DNA of 64,000 bases from Castor canadensis. Its lineage: Eukaryota > Chordata > Mammalia > Rodentia > Castoridae. The notes beneath the pieces are model-generated. The model was not told where the DNA came from and ran no database searches. It worked only from the letters and a program-made list of their open reading frames with translations. Position numbers and translations under genes: made by a program. The stretch covers positions 156,007,973 through 156,071,972 of the forward strand of contig NC_133389.1 of the NCBI RefSeq assembly GCF_047511655.1. Direction: 5' to 3'. Positions 22,107 to 32,665 of the stretch are shown piece by piece (position 1 is the first letter of the stretch; the number at the start of each line of letters is the position of its first letter).

Positions 22107-22883
22107 AGTGAATGCAGGAGGTTGTGTGTGATGTCTTAAAGGCTGTAGTCCCCTGAGACATGTTGAGTATATAATTGTGGTGCTCATATCTGGGAAAAGT
22201 AGAGGCATTTCCCCTAAACCTTTACCAGTAATCAGGGCACTTTAAGACAGGCTTGGAAGTCAGGCATTTTAGGGAGTTGTAAGGTTAATCATTTTCTTTT
22301 TTGGAGCTAATTGCCAGTGTGGTATGGTGTGACCCCAATTCTTGCATTCTAAATAGCACACATTCTTATGATAATTTCCCCAAGAAATGTTTCAATTAGA
22401 CATATGCTCACTTTTCTACCCTCTCTTCTAATCAAAACCAAGCTGAAGAAACACTTTCATTTGCCATTGATGGTTTTCTGACTGGAATTACATGATGAGA
22501 CCATGACAAATAGAATAGTCCTAGGCATCTCAATCAGAAAAAAACTCAACAGAGTAAAAACAACAAATACACAGTTCTGTTTTTATTTGGGCTCTGGGGT
22601 ATAATTGAACATGCTATGACCAAGAGGTAAAATCTTAACCAAGAAGACTTCTTACACCGATTTCCCTCCTCTTACAAACTATGGCTAAAAACAGTAATCT
22701 CTCACTAATTACCTTGCTAATTACTGTGGGGTATGAAGGCCTTCATCTCTGTACAATGTTCAGAGTAGTTAGAAGTGTTTTCCTTGTTGGACTACACAAA
22801 CACCATCATTTGTCCCTTCAGAACTAATGGGATATTGTTATGTTGTTATTTTTGGCTTTCTAATAGAGTATACAATAATTTTC
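22107..22883. other. Intron 2 sequence, nothing clear
   Basis: No nameable repeat or exon. Confidence 0.35.
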
Positions 22884-22899
22884 AGAAATGGTTAATTAT

Positions 22900-22997
22900 G
22901 GGGCTGGGGGCATGGCTCAAGTGGTAGAGTGCCTGCCCTAGGAAGCACAAAAGGCCCTGGAGTTCAGACCCCAGTTTCTTGAAAGAAAAAGAAAAAA
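22900..22997 (+). mobile_element. ID-like SINE, sense, with perfect target-site duplication
   Basis: GGGGCTGGGGGCATGGCTCA, GTGGTAGAGTGCCTGCC (A box) and GGAGTTCAGACCCC (B box), then an A/G tail. The 16-bp duplication AGAAATGGTTAATTAT flanks it exactly at 22884-22899 and 22998-23013, which indicates a fairly recent insertion. Confidence 0.95.
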
Positions 22998-23013
22998 AGA
23001 AATGGTTAATTAT

Positions 23014-23669
23014 TACTCTTTTCCTTTATAATTAATTATGTCTATATTTTTCCTTTTATTCTCTTATTTGGGTGTATTAATCCTTTTAAGACCTACTGAT
23101 GCATCTAACATTATTGTCCAAATAGTGTCTTTATAAAAAACTATTCTGTCTGCATATCAGATTTTAAACTTGTCTTTTCATTTTAGTTTTCCAGAGTTCT
23201 TGAATATCCCATGAGATGTTTTCAAACCCTAAAACATTAAAATCTTATGAAATATTATTTGTATGAAACACCTGTTTGTGATATAATATTTATGAATCTT
23301 GGTCCTTTTCCTGAGGGCATAATCTCTCCTTTGTTATCAGTTGTGCACGTGTCAGACAAAGTGATCATTTTAAATTCTTCTTTGGATCATGACACTTCTA
23401 GGCTCAACAACCTCCAGGGGTTTCCCATGTGGCTCCCCCCAAAAACATATCTGATCACTGAAAATAATTAAGCTATTACTAATTATTATACTGGATAGCA
23501 GGAAGTACTCTTTGTATTTGTGTGTTTACTTTCACTGATGGTTTAAAAATACAATAACCAATAGTTTTGATAATTTATTTTCCTACTGGATTTTGTGTTT
23601 GTTTTTAAATGAATTAACTGACTTGCCTACTTTATTTAATTCATATTTTAATTTAAAAATTTTATTTTC
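23014..23669. other. Intron 2 sequence with an L2-like piece at about 23300-23445
   Basis: CAGACAAAGTGATCATTTTA, ATCATGACACTTCTAGGCTC and ACCTCCAGGGGTTTCCCATG match the L2 3' region in order. The rest is unrecognised. Confidence 0.5.
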
Positions 23670-23795
23670 CAGCCAGATCTGGTGGTTCATACCTATAAAT
23701 CCCAGCACTTAGGAGGTAGAGGATCAAGAGCTTGAGGTCAGCATGGGCTACAGAGCAAGACCCTGTCTCAAGAAACAAAAGCAAAAACAAAATCC
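23670..23795 (+). mobile_element. B1-like SINE, sense
   Basis: AGCCAGATCTGGTGGTTCAT, ATCCCAGCACTTAGGAGG, TACAGAGCAAGACCCTGTCT and a CAAAA-rich tail. Confidence 0.88.
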
Positions 23796-24397
23796 TGTTT
23801 TCAAATTCTAGACCATACAATTAGAATAGATTAGTTTTTTTTAAAAAATGTAATAACGAAACCCAAAACAAAATAATACCCAAATATATTCATTGACATT
23901 ACAACATGTTCAGGGATATCTTTTGAGGTGTCAATGGTTTGTCCAAATATTATAGTTTCTTACCAGAGGAATAGAGTTGATGCTTCTGAGTTTGGCCAAC
24001 TATAGACTAAAGGAAGGAATTTAGAGGTAGGAGTGATGATTACAGTTTTTATTCTATGGAAAGGAGTGTTTTCTTCTTGGTAGCTGGGGACTTGCTTGAG
24101 GCCAGAGACTAGAAGCTTCCCAGTGGTGACAGGAGTCAGCATAGAATTTGGGGGAAGTAGGGCTTTTATGTCAGAGCAAAAGGAAATGATTGGACTGCAA
24201 ATTTTTGGCTTCCTGGACAGAGAATGATCACAGAAAGGCAGTAAAAACTGAGAGTCTGAAAAGAACTTCTCATAAGGAGTGCTTAAAGATGTGCTGGAAG
24301 CTGACATTTGATGAGGAGAACAAAACAGATGAGAATAATGCTTGGGAGAAAGAAGGATGAATAGATTAGTTTTTGTGATGAGTAAAACCTCTGTTGT
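23796..24397. other. Intron 2 spacer, nothing recognised
   Basis: Contains a 115-codon minus-strand open frame (23960-24307) with no support as a gene. Confidence 0.35.
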
Positions 24398-25731
24398 AAT
24401 CTGGTTACATTAAATTTACCACATTAACCTTGTACATGTTCATTTCTGAGTTCCTGGGTACCTTCATACTGCTGTAAAACCTTCACACCATCCATCTCCA
24501 GAACTGTGCATCTGTGCAGTTGAACACTTATTCCCCATTCGCCTTTCCTCTACAGCCCCCTGGCAAGCAGCATTCTATTTCCTATCTCTGTGAGTTGACC
24601 ATTCTTGGTATCTCATATAAGTGGAATCACACGGTATTTTTCCTTTCATGACTGGCTGCTTTCTTTTTATTTACTATGATGTTTATAAAGCGCATGATCT
24701 CTTCTTAAATATCATTTTTTTTTGTACAGAATACAATCTTTATAACTAAAAAAATATGGTGCCAGATGATTACCAAACTGGAAATAATGCTTGACTGGAG
24801 AATGCTAAATAGTTTGGCATACTTGGGGTGAGTTTTATAACATCGTGTTTTCCAGGTAAATGATATTTCAGTGTTGACTGGCTTATTTCACTTATCATGT
24901 CTTCACAGTTCACTCATGTTGTAATTTATATCAGAATTGCTTTCCCTTTTTAAAGCTGAATACCCCATGGCACACCTGTGCCACATCTTGTCTGTCCATT
25001 CATCTGTTGATGGACACTTGGGTTGCTTTTACCTTTTGGCTATTGTGAACAGTGCTGTGGTAAACATGGATTTACCACATGGACTCTGCTTTTGTCCCTG
25101 CTTTCAGTCTCTTGAGTTTGAACCCAGAAGTAGAATTGCTGGATTTATAATAATCCTATTTTTTTTGAGTAATCACTCAAAAATATAATCATTTTCCACA
25201 GCAGTGGCCCCATTTTACATTTCCACCCCTAATGCACAAGGGTTCCACATCCTTGCTGATACTTGATATTTTCAGCTTTTTTATATTGATCGTCCCAATC
25301 GTGAAGTGGTAGATTGCTGTGGTTTTGATTTGCGTTTCCCTGATAATTAGTGATTTTGAACATCTTTTTGTGTGCTTGTTGGTCATATTTATATTTCTTT
25401 GGAGAAATGTCTATTCGATCCTTTGCCCATTTTTTCTTTTGTTATTGTTGAGTTGTAGGAATTCTTTAAATTTATATCAATCCCTTATCAGATGTATGGC
25501 TTGAAAATATTTTCTCCTGTTAATATTTTGTTCTGTTGATAGTGTTCTTTGATGCACAAAAACTTTTAATTTTGATGATGTCTGATTTATCTGCTTTTTC
25601 TTTTGTTTCCTCTGCTTTTGGTATCACACAAGAAATCACTGCCAAATTCTGTGTTATGAAGCTTTCTCCTGTTTTCTGTTAAGAAGAGTTTTGTTGTTTC
25701 AGGTCTTAGTTTTAGACCTTTGATCCATTTT

Positions 25732-25780
25732 GAGTTACCTTTTGTGTGTGGTTTAAGAGTTACCTTTTGTGTGTGGCTTA
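25732..25780. repeat. 25-bp tandem duplication inside the old L1
   Basis: GAGTTACCTTTTGTGTGTGG occurs at 25732 and again at 25757 (period 25), a small slippage or repair duplication. Confidence 0.9.
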
Positions 25781-25998
25781 TTTTTTTTCATGTTATATCC
25801 AGTTTCCCCAGCACATTTCTTGAAAATTCTGTCCTTTCTTCTGTGAACAGCATAGGCATCCTCGTTGAGGATCTTCTAATTATGTGTGCAAGGATTTCTA
25901 CTCTGTGCCCTTGGTTTATGTCAGTCCTATGTTGTTTTGATTACCATAGCTTTATAGTGACTTTTGAAGTCAGGAAGTGTGAGACTTTTAACTTTGTT

Positions 25999-26222
25999 AC
26001 CTTTTTCCTTTTCCTTTTCTTTTTTCATTTTCTTCCTTCTTTCTCTCTCTTCCTAGCTTCCTCCTTACTCTTCCCTCCATCTTTTCCTTCCATCCATGTC
26101 TCCTTCATGCCTCTCTTTTTTCTTTTCTTTTTTCTTCTTTCTCCTTTTTCTTTTCTGATTGAACCTAGAGACAAATACATGCTAAGCATGCACTCTACCA
26201 CAGAGTTACACCCCAGCCTCTT
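25999..26222 (-). mobile_element. ID-like SINE, antisense, with expanded pyrimidine tail
   Basis: ATGCTAAGCATGCACTCTAC and CACAGAGTTACACCCCAGCC are the reverse ID body. It is preceded by about 150 bp of C/T-rich sequence, an A/G tail that has expanded. Nested in the antisense L1. Confidence 0.8.
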
Positions 26223-26547
26223 TTCTTCTTTTTTCAAGATGTGTTTAGTTGTTTGGGTCCTTTGAGATTCCATTAAGAATGTTTAGGGTGGGTTTTTCTA
26301 TTTCTACAAAAAATGTCAGTAGGATTTTGATAGGGGTTGGACTGAATTTGTAGATTGTTTTGAGTGGTATTTGCATTTTAATCATATTAAGTCTTTTAAT
26401 TTCCCCTTCATGTTGAGTTTTTAAACCCATGAATTCCTGATTCCTTTTCACTTTATTTTATTTTATTTTTTTGATGCTAATGAACATGGGATTATTTTCT
26501 TAATTTCATTTTCAGATTATTCATTTTTAGTGTATAGAAATCAGACT

Positions 26548-26632
26548 TTTTTTTTTCTGTGTCAGGAATCGAACCCAGGGTCTCACACATTCTAACCAAG
26601 CACTCCACTGCTGAGCTACATCCAGTCCTTCA
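26548..26632 (-). mobile_element. ID-like SINE, antisense, nested in L1
   Basis: T-run, then GTCAGGAATCGAACCCAGGG, AGCACTCCACTGCTGAGCTA and CATCCAGTCC, reverse ID body with a good B box. Confidence 0.88.
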
Positions 26633-27137
26633 AACTAGTTTTTTTGACTGTTAATTTTGTATCTTGTAACTTCACTGAATTCATTTATTTGTCCTAGATT
26701 GTTTTGTGCTGTAATGGTTTTCTACATATATTATCATGTCATCTGTGATTTTATCTGCTCTATTAGTTATAATTTTGCATCTTTTCTTTCCAATTTGGAT
26801 GTCTATATTTATTTTTCTTGCTTAATTTCTCTGGCTCAGACTTCTACTGCTATGTTGAATAGAATTGGCAAAAGCAAGCATCTTTGTTTTCTTCCTGAGT
26901 CTTTCACCATTCAGTATGATGTTAGCTATGAATTTTTGATATATGGCCTTTATTATGTTGTGATAGTTTCCTTTTATTAATTTTTTTGCATGTTTTATCT
27001 CAGATTTCTTTAAAAGAGATCAGATGGATTAGAATAATTAATTGACAGTGCAAATTGTAGCCAATTTTGGGCAAGTTACTTCTCTGGATTTAAATTTACT
27101 CATTTTAAAAGTAAGAAGATTGGATTAGATTTGGGTG

Positions 27138-27246
27138 TCTCAAACTTTAGTGTGTTTGGGGACCACCTGGGGTGGTTGTTGAAAGGTTTTCAGTATGTAG
27201 ATCTCTACAAATCCAGCAATTTGAATTGTTAGGTCTCAGATAACTT
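27138..27246 (+). mobile_element. hAT-type (MER5-like) fragment
   Basis: TCTCAAACTTTAGTGTGTTT, GGACCACCTGGGG and AATTTGAATTGTTAGGTCTC resemble MER5-class elements. Partial. A MIR-like TGGGCAAGTTACTTCTCTGG lies just before (27069). Confidence 0.5.
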
Positions 27247-28734
27247 AGACATGCTTATAACACAGATGGAATTCTTTCGAGAGAGTGAGTTTATTCTCTA
27301 CAAGCTCTCATGGCCCTAAAATTCTGTGAAATATCCTCCAAAAAGAGGTGATTGGGTGTTCAGCAGAAGAGATGAAATATGGGTAAGGGTTATTGATTAG
27401 GGATCCTTCATTATTTCCAGCGATGGCTGTGTTTGGAGTAGCTTCCTACTGACATTGGGCATGTTAATTGAAGCATAGAAATTATAAAGTGTGGGTACTT
27501 ATTATTTGAAAAGAAAAGAATAGCCCTCCAAGAGTGGTCGATGTGAGGTGATTTTAAGGAGAAAGAATTAAAAAAAAAATACAAGCAGAGGAGAGGCTAA
27601 GGAACAGTTTTCAATAGAAAGACTGCTGGTTGGATCACATTCTGCTGTTTATTTATCACCAAGTCCTTGGCAAGACAGTTTCTGGTGAGGGAATTCCAAA
27701 GAGCAATGTTAGGACACCAGGGTGAATGGATGTTACAACAGGTGAAAAACTGATGACCAGTTTGTGTAAAGATGCACACTTGCACATGAAAATTAGTGTA
27801 CACATGTGTAAATTAGCTATACATATCTACATGGTCTAAGAATTCAGACTTCATAAGGGTCCAGCATGTACAGCAAGTCTCTCTTAATATTCTTCAAAGG
27901 CTGTTGAATTCCTGTTTTTACTTCTTGTAACATTTAATAATTTATCTCTGCCCTATTTTTAGATAACCATCAACGTAAGATACTGTCTTTTGTCTGTATC
28001 TGCGAAAGGTGAATATATCACACTGTGGTGTTTGCCTTCCTTTCTTTCCCTACCTTCTGTTTTTTTAACTTCTTACATATTTTAGATTTTGTTTGGTCTT
28101 AGCAGGCATTTTGCAGTTAAAATGGTGTTAGAGGGGGCTGTGATTTAGTGTTAGAATTATGTGGTAAGGTATTGTCTTCTAGTCTGGGGATGGAGGTGAA
28201 CTTGGAGACCTAGAAAGAGCAGCTGGAATGTTCCCCCTCTACAATGGTTTGTCCTCCTCTATGAACACATTCTTCCTCTTCCTCAGTGTACAAGGCTTTG
28301 GAAAGTTAATGGTGAGGAATGGAAAGACATTTTATGGAGGAAAAAATTTGCATATGTCTTGCCTTTTTTTTTTTTTAAGGTAACAAGGGGTCAGATAATG
28401 GGCTTCCTATTAGGATTTTGTTCTAATTGCATAAGGAGATCTCTGATGGATTTTAAAGAGGGAAATAACATCAGCATGCTTCAAATTTTAGAAAGATCAT
28501 TTTTGACAGCCCTGTGGAAGATGGAGTGTGAAGGGGCAAGAGTTGCTGCAGGGAGACTGATTAGGAGGAGCTCACAATTGTTCAGGGTGTAGACTACACT
28601 GGGTTAGTAGTAGAGGGGCTTCAGGGAATTAGGTAGATTTGGAATATATTTTAAAGGTAGAGCCTTCAGTTTACTGGTGCTTGGGTAGGAAGGGTGAGCT
28701 GGAAAAGGAGAGAAGTTGTGGTAGAGAGAAGAAT
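27247..28734. other. Intron 2 sequence; possible antisense L2 at about 28385-28590
   Basis: TTTTAAAGAGGGAAATAACA and the following segment recall reversed L2. No exon or clear SINE. Confidence 0.35.
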
Positions 28735-29165
28735 GTTTTCCTCCCTCAAAGAAGTCCACATCTGTATTCCCGGAACCTATGATTATGGTATCTTTCATGG
28801 CAAAAAGTTTTGGTGGATGTGATTAGATTGAGGATCTTGGGATAGGAGTGAGTGCCCCGTATAATCACAGGACCCCTTGTAAGACTCAGAGTCAAAAGAG
28901 ATGTGGCTGTGGAAGCAGATGCGTGTGAGCGGGGGCCACCAGCTCAGGAGTACGGGCTGTGGGGGAGCAGCCTTTGAACGCTGGAGAAAACAAGGAGACA
29001 GATTCTTCCCTGCAGCCTCCATCTAGCCTTGCCAACACCTTTGCTTTAGACTCGAGACTTCAGTTTTGGTCTTTGACCTCTGGAAGTATGAAGTAACCAT
29101 TTGTGTTGTGTGTAGCCTTAGTTATGGAAATTGCATAGAGCAGCAATTACAAACTAACCCAGGAA
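28735..29165 (+). mobile_element. Old LTR-like element (MLT-type)
   Basis: AGTCCACATCTGTATTCCCG, GGAACCTATGATTATGGTAT, TGGATGTGATTAGATTGAGG, GATTCTTCCCTGCAGCCTCC and CAGCAATTACAAACTAACCC follow an ancient MaLR-type LTR. A further scrap with TGATTATGGTACCTTACATG lies near 29380. Confidence 0.65.
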
Positions 29166-29902
29166 TCAAGAATGGACTGGCAGGCAAATTCTCCCTGGGG
29201 ACAGTGCTGTTGTACCCAACATGGGAACTCAGTCTGTTCAGTTTTGGAGGATGGTCGACAGTTCTGTGCATATGTGGTCCTTGGCCCTGGTGGCAGGCAC
29301 AGGTTGGGATGGAATGGACATGTGGGAGCCATGAGCAGGCAGATGGCATTTAGAGACCTCGGTGGGGGGTTCACCTGTGTGATTATGGTACCTTACATGG
29401 CAAAGAGGATATGGCATGAGTCATGGAAAGACAGCTTAGTAACGTCCAAACACAGGCCATGCACTGACTTATTCCCTCTCATTTCTTGCTGTTTAAATTA
29501 CAGTTGTTTTCTTTTGAGTCATCAAATGACATTTCGAAAGATAATGAGAAGTTGCCACTTTGGGATGAAAGAAAGTAATATTAAGCATCCTTTTAAAAGA
29601 CTAAATTTTGGGGCTGTGTAGTTACTTGCATACTTTCTTTCTAAATTATTTTTTGAAGGCTATGTCTGAGCTCATTTGACAGATTAAAACCTGTAGTTTA
29701 ATTTGGGAAAATCTCTGTGGTTATAAATGAAAAGAAATCTGCTTCTTGAGTGGATTACATCTAACTGTGCAAAGAGCCAAACTTCCTTTTACTGTTTGTG
29801 TCAGTTGCTTCCTGCTGTTTTCTTTCAAGGGCTTTTTTGTTTCCATGATCTTTGAATACAAGATTAAGGAATGTAAATTCATATGGTTCTGTATATATAG
29901 AG
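29166..29902. other. Intron 2 sequence, mostly unrecognised
   Basis: Apart from the scrap near 29380, nothing nameable. Confidence 0.35.
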
Positions 29903-30131
29903 CTGAGGTTCTTAACCGGGCTAAGTTTTGGCCCCTATAGGACTTTTGGCAATGTCTGGAGATATTTTTGGGTGTCACAACTGGGGTGGGATGCTATTGC
30001 TATTGGCATCTTTTGGGTAGAGGCCAGGGATGCTGCCAAACATAGCACAGTACAGAGGACACGCCTCCTTCCAGCTCATCAAAGAAGCAACTGGCCTAAA
30101 GTGTCGGTAGTGCTAAGGGTGAGAAACCCTG
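29903..30131 (+). mobile_element. MER20 (hAT-Charlie) element, near full length
   Basis: From the left end (GAGGTTCTTAACCGGGCTAA) through GGCAATGTCTGGAGATATTT, GGGTGTCACAACTGGGGTGG, GAGGCCAGGGATGCTGCC to the terminal GTGAGAAACCCTG, order and about 220-230 bp length match MER20. Non-autonomous with no coding. MER20 copies are known as enhancers in placental-mammal endometrial cells. Confidence 0.88.
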
Positions 30132-31093
30132 CAAGAGAACATGTAAAACTGTAAGTTAGGAAAATGGAACTGTTATCTTTTTGCCACTTAACACTGTTTC
30201 CCTCTATGGCATCTATTTGCATACTTCATCTTTTGCTGCCTTACACAACTACTAGAACATTCTTGCAGATTCTGTAATTTTTACTTTGTCGGAAACTGAG
30301 GAATTTCATTGGAATAGAAGGTAGAAAGAAAAGAGTTTGCTAGAAGTCTTCATTTAAATGGCATTTTTTTTCTGGCTAAGATAAAAGTGTTAGATTTATT
30401 ATAAGTTCTATTTTTGGAAAAAAATTAATGTTCTCTAAGTAGTTTGTATTTTAGACTATGTATCAGATATTAATAATAGCATATCCTCTCTAATCTATAC
30501 TGACTAAATATTGCCCTGATGAAATTATTTGCTTATCTCAGGCAATTAAAAAATCATCTGAAATAATTATAATTGAAATGACAAAGTTATTAAAATTGCT
30601 TTATTTCTTATTTTTTGGCACTATTTAAGTATTTTGAAGCATTTTGGTTAAAAAAACATTTAAGAAAAGTCTTCCTGTTATTTGCTGACTTATGGAGCAG
30701 CTCAGGAAGCAGATGTCAGAATAGAGAAGTTTGTATAAATGCTGTGGATGCTTTTCCTTCCTAGATTTTACATCGTGAGCTTTGATGACTAAATTAGTAA
30801 GAGACTGAGAAGCCTACATTATTTAGTAGGGTGTGGAATAGGATGTGGAATAGGGTATGGAATACACCCTAATGTCTGAAACTTAAGGTTAGGCCCCTGA
30901 GACTGGAGATACAGATAGTAAATTAAAATCAGTAAGTGTACACCTTTAGAGACTCCCAAAATGCAATCCATGTCAATGTATGCCTAAAATCAGTGACAGG
31001 CTTGAAATATTAAAAGCAGTAAAGATAACATAACTTTAAAATATGAACTTTCAGAAAATTAAAGGTAAACATTGTATTGTGCTTAGGAATATT
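30132..31093. other. Intron 2 sequence, nothing recognised
   Basis: Contains only a small 12-bp tandem repeat (30827-30862). Confidence 0.4.
30827..30862. repeat. Three tandem 12-bp units
   Basis: TAGGGTGTGGAA, TAGGATGTGGAA, TAGGGTATGGAA in direct succession, each with at most two differences. Confidence 0.9.
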
Positions 31094-31146
31094 ATGTACA
31101 TGTACGTATATATACATATATGTACATATATATACATATATATATT
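31094..31146. repeat. TA/TACA-rich simple repeat
   Basis: Alternating TA with ACATATATGTAC palindromic interruptions; may form hairpins. Confidence 0.85.
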
Positions 31147-31348
31147 ATGTAGATGATTTGTGATTTGTTAGAGAGCCAACATTTGTTGATCATGCTAGTA
31201 TGATTTTAACATATATGTACAAGATGTATGTAAATGATACTTTTGGAGTTGAAGTTGTTTTGGATTTTTGTAGTGTGTACTGGCTAATGGATTCCATAGT
31301 GATACTTAACTGTTTTAATTGAAAATGTTGATTTTAAAACCCAATGAA

Positions 31349-31426
31349 GGGGCTAGTGGAGTGGTTCAAATGGTAGAGTGCTTGCCTAGCAAACATGAAA
31401 CCCTGAGTTCAACCTCCAGAACCTCT
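31349..31426 (+). mobile_element. ID-like SINE, sense
   Basis: GGGGCTAGTGGAGTGGTTCA, GTAGAGTGCTTGCCTAGCAA and CCCTGAGTTCAACC. Flanks AAAACCCAATGAA (31336) and AAAAGCCAGTGAA (31427) look like a 13-bp duplication with two changes. Confidence 0.88.
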
Positions 31427-31769
31427 AAAAGCCAGTGAATGGGTTGGTTTATACTGACTTTGGTAATTTTCTTCCGCTTAATCTTACCTTTCTCATTTAA
31501 ACCCTAGCTATAGAAGACAATAAGTTTTCTGCTGAATTTACTCTCCTCCCACATTCTTTTATTGGAATGTTTTGTATCACCAATTTTCATCCATTTATTA
31601 ACATATTAAGCATTTGCCTAATTATTTACATACTTTTTCATTACTTCTTAATTTACTTAATCCCTCAGTAAACATTAATAAAAGGATTTATCTTCTTTAA
31701 TATCAAGGACATATGCCTTATATCTAACTGCCTACTTTAAATCTCCACTTGGATATCTAATGTACATAT
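31427..31769. other. Intron 2 spacer, nothing recognised
   Basis: AT-rich, no nameable element. Confidence 0.35.
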
Positions 31770-32665
31770 CAATGTAGAAGGTCTCAAACAGAGTGCTGAA
31801 TTCCCACCACCACCCCTTCTTCCTATAGTCTTCCCTAGCTCAGTAAGTTGCTTGCTCCTTTTGTTTAGTCAGACCAAACATTGTAGTTTTCTGTGTTTCT
31901 TTTCTTTCATTCATAACTCCTATCAAATCTGTAAGCAATTTCCATTGATTACGTTCATTGTCTGTTCAGAATCTGACCATTATCAACTCCCAACTCTAAC
32001 CCATTGTCACCTTCTGCCTGGATTATTGCAATGACCTCCAGTCTGAACCCTGTATTTTCTTCCTTGCCGCCTTTTCCCTTCAGTTCATTGTCAACATCAT
32101 AGCCTTGAGTGAACATTGAAAAAAAAATGGAGACTTGAGCATTGTCACTCCTTAGCAACTTCCTGTTTCATTTAGAGTGCAAGACAAAGTTCTCACAAGG
32201 CCCTGCACAACTGGCCCTTTATTATTTCTCCATCTTTAGTGCTTATGACTCTGTGCTTGACTTGTTCCACGTGACTCAAACTGACTTTATTTCTGTTCTT
32301 TGGAATATCAGGTATGCCTTTGCCTCAGGGCTTTTGTGACTAGTTGTTCCCTCTTCCTGGAATTCTCTTTCCCCAGGCTACCACGTGACTTGCTCCTTCA
32401 CTTCCCAGTCTTTGCTCAAATACCACTTCTCAAGGAGTCCTCTGACTATCCTATTTAAAATGGTCACCTTTCTGTACCACACACTCTCTAACACCCTTTG
32501 CCTCTATCTGCTTCCATTTTTTTTTACCTCTAACACTTCTTACTGTCTAACTTGCTTTAAATTTATTTATTTGTAGATAAACAGCATCCATACTGAAATG
32601 TGAATTCCAAGAGCCCAGGGCTTCTGCTTGAAATGTGGTAGGAACAAATAATTACTTATTGAATG
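31770..32665 (+). mobile_element. L2 element 3' part, sense, about 0.9 kb
   Basis: CTGCCTGGATTATTGCAATG near 32014, AAGGCCCTGCACAACTGGCC near 32198, TGCCTCAGGGCTTTTGTGAC near 32321, CTGTTCCTGGAATTCTC-like near 32355, CAAGGAGTCCTCTGACTATC near 32432 and the terminal TTATTGAATGA near 32657 follow L2 in order. One of the better preserved L2 copies here, but frameless. Confidence 0.85.

Larger units (their letters stand above)
24398..26990 (-). mobile_element. Old L1 (L1M-like), antisense, about 2.6 kb, with nested SINEs
   Basis: Read on the + strand this is the reverse of an L1 3' UTR and the distal half of ORF2: TCTCATATAAGTGGAATCAC near 24610, TGATGGACACTTGGGTTGCT near 25008, TTTTGATTTGCGTTTCCCTG near 25323, GATGCACAAAAACTTTTAAT near 25551, and TGTTGAATAGAATTGGCAAA near 26853 appear in the expected order. 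Frames are broken throughout. A foreign stretch of about 0.2 kb seems inserted at 24660-24875, and two ID SINEs are nested at 25999-26222 and 26548-26632. Confidence 0.9.

Noticed and set aside
22900..22997. Possible tRNA gene (A and B boxes present)
   Set aside because: The tRNA-like part is the head of an ID-type SINE with an A-tail and target-site duplication; it lacks a foldable full cloverleaf.
25720..26265. 181-codon plus-strand open frame
   Set aside because: It lies on the reverse strand of an old L1 and runs into a SINE pyrimidine tract, giving a Phe/Leu/Ser-rich artefact.
29172..29621. 149-codon plus-strand open frame
   Set aside because: No recognisable domain, lies in intron 2 on the ADAM23 strand between old repeats, and its composition is not coding-like.
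30827..30862. CRISPR-like array of short repeats
   Set aside because: Three directly adjacent 12-bp units without spacers in a mammalian intron; a simple tandem repeat.
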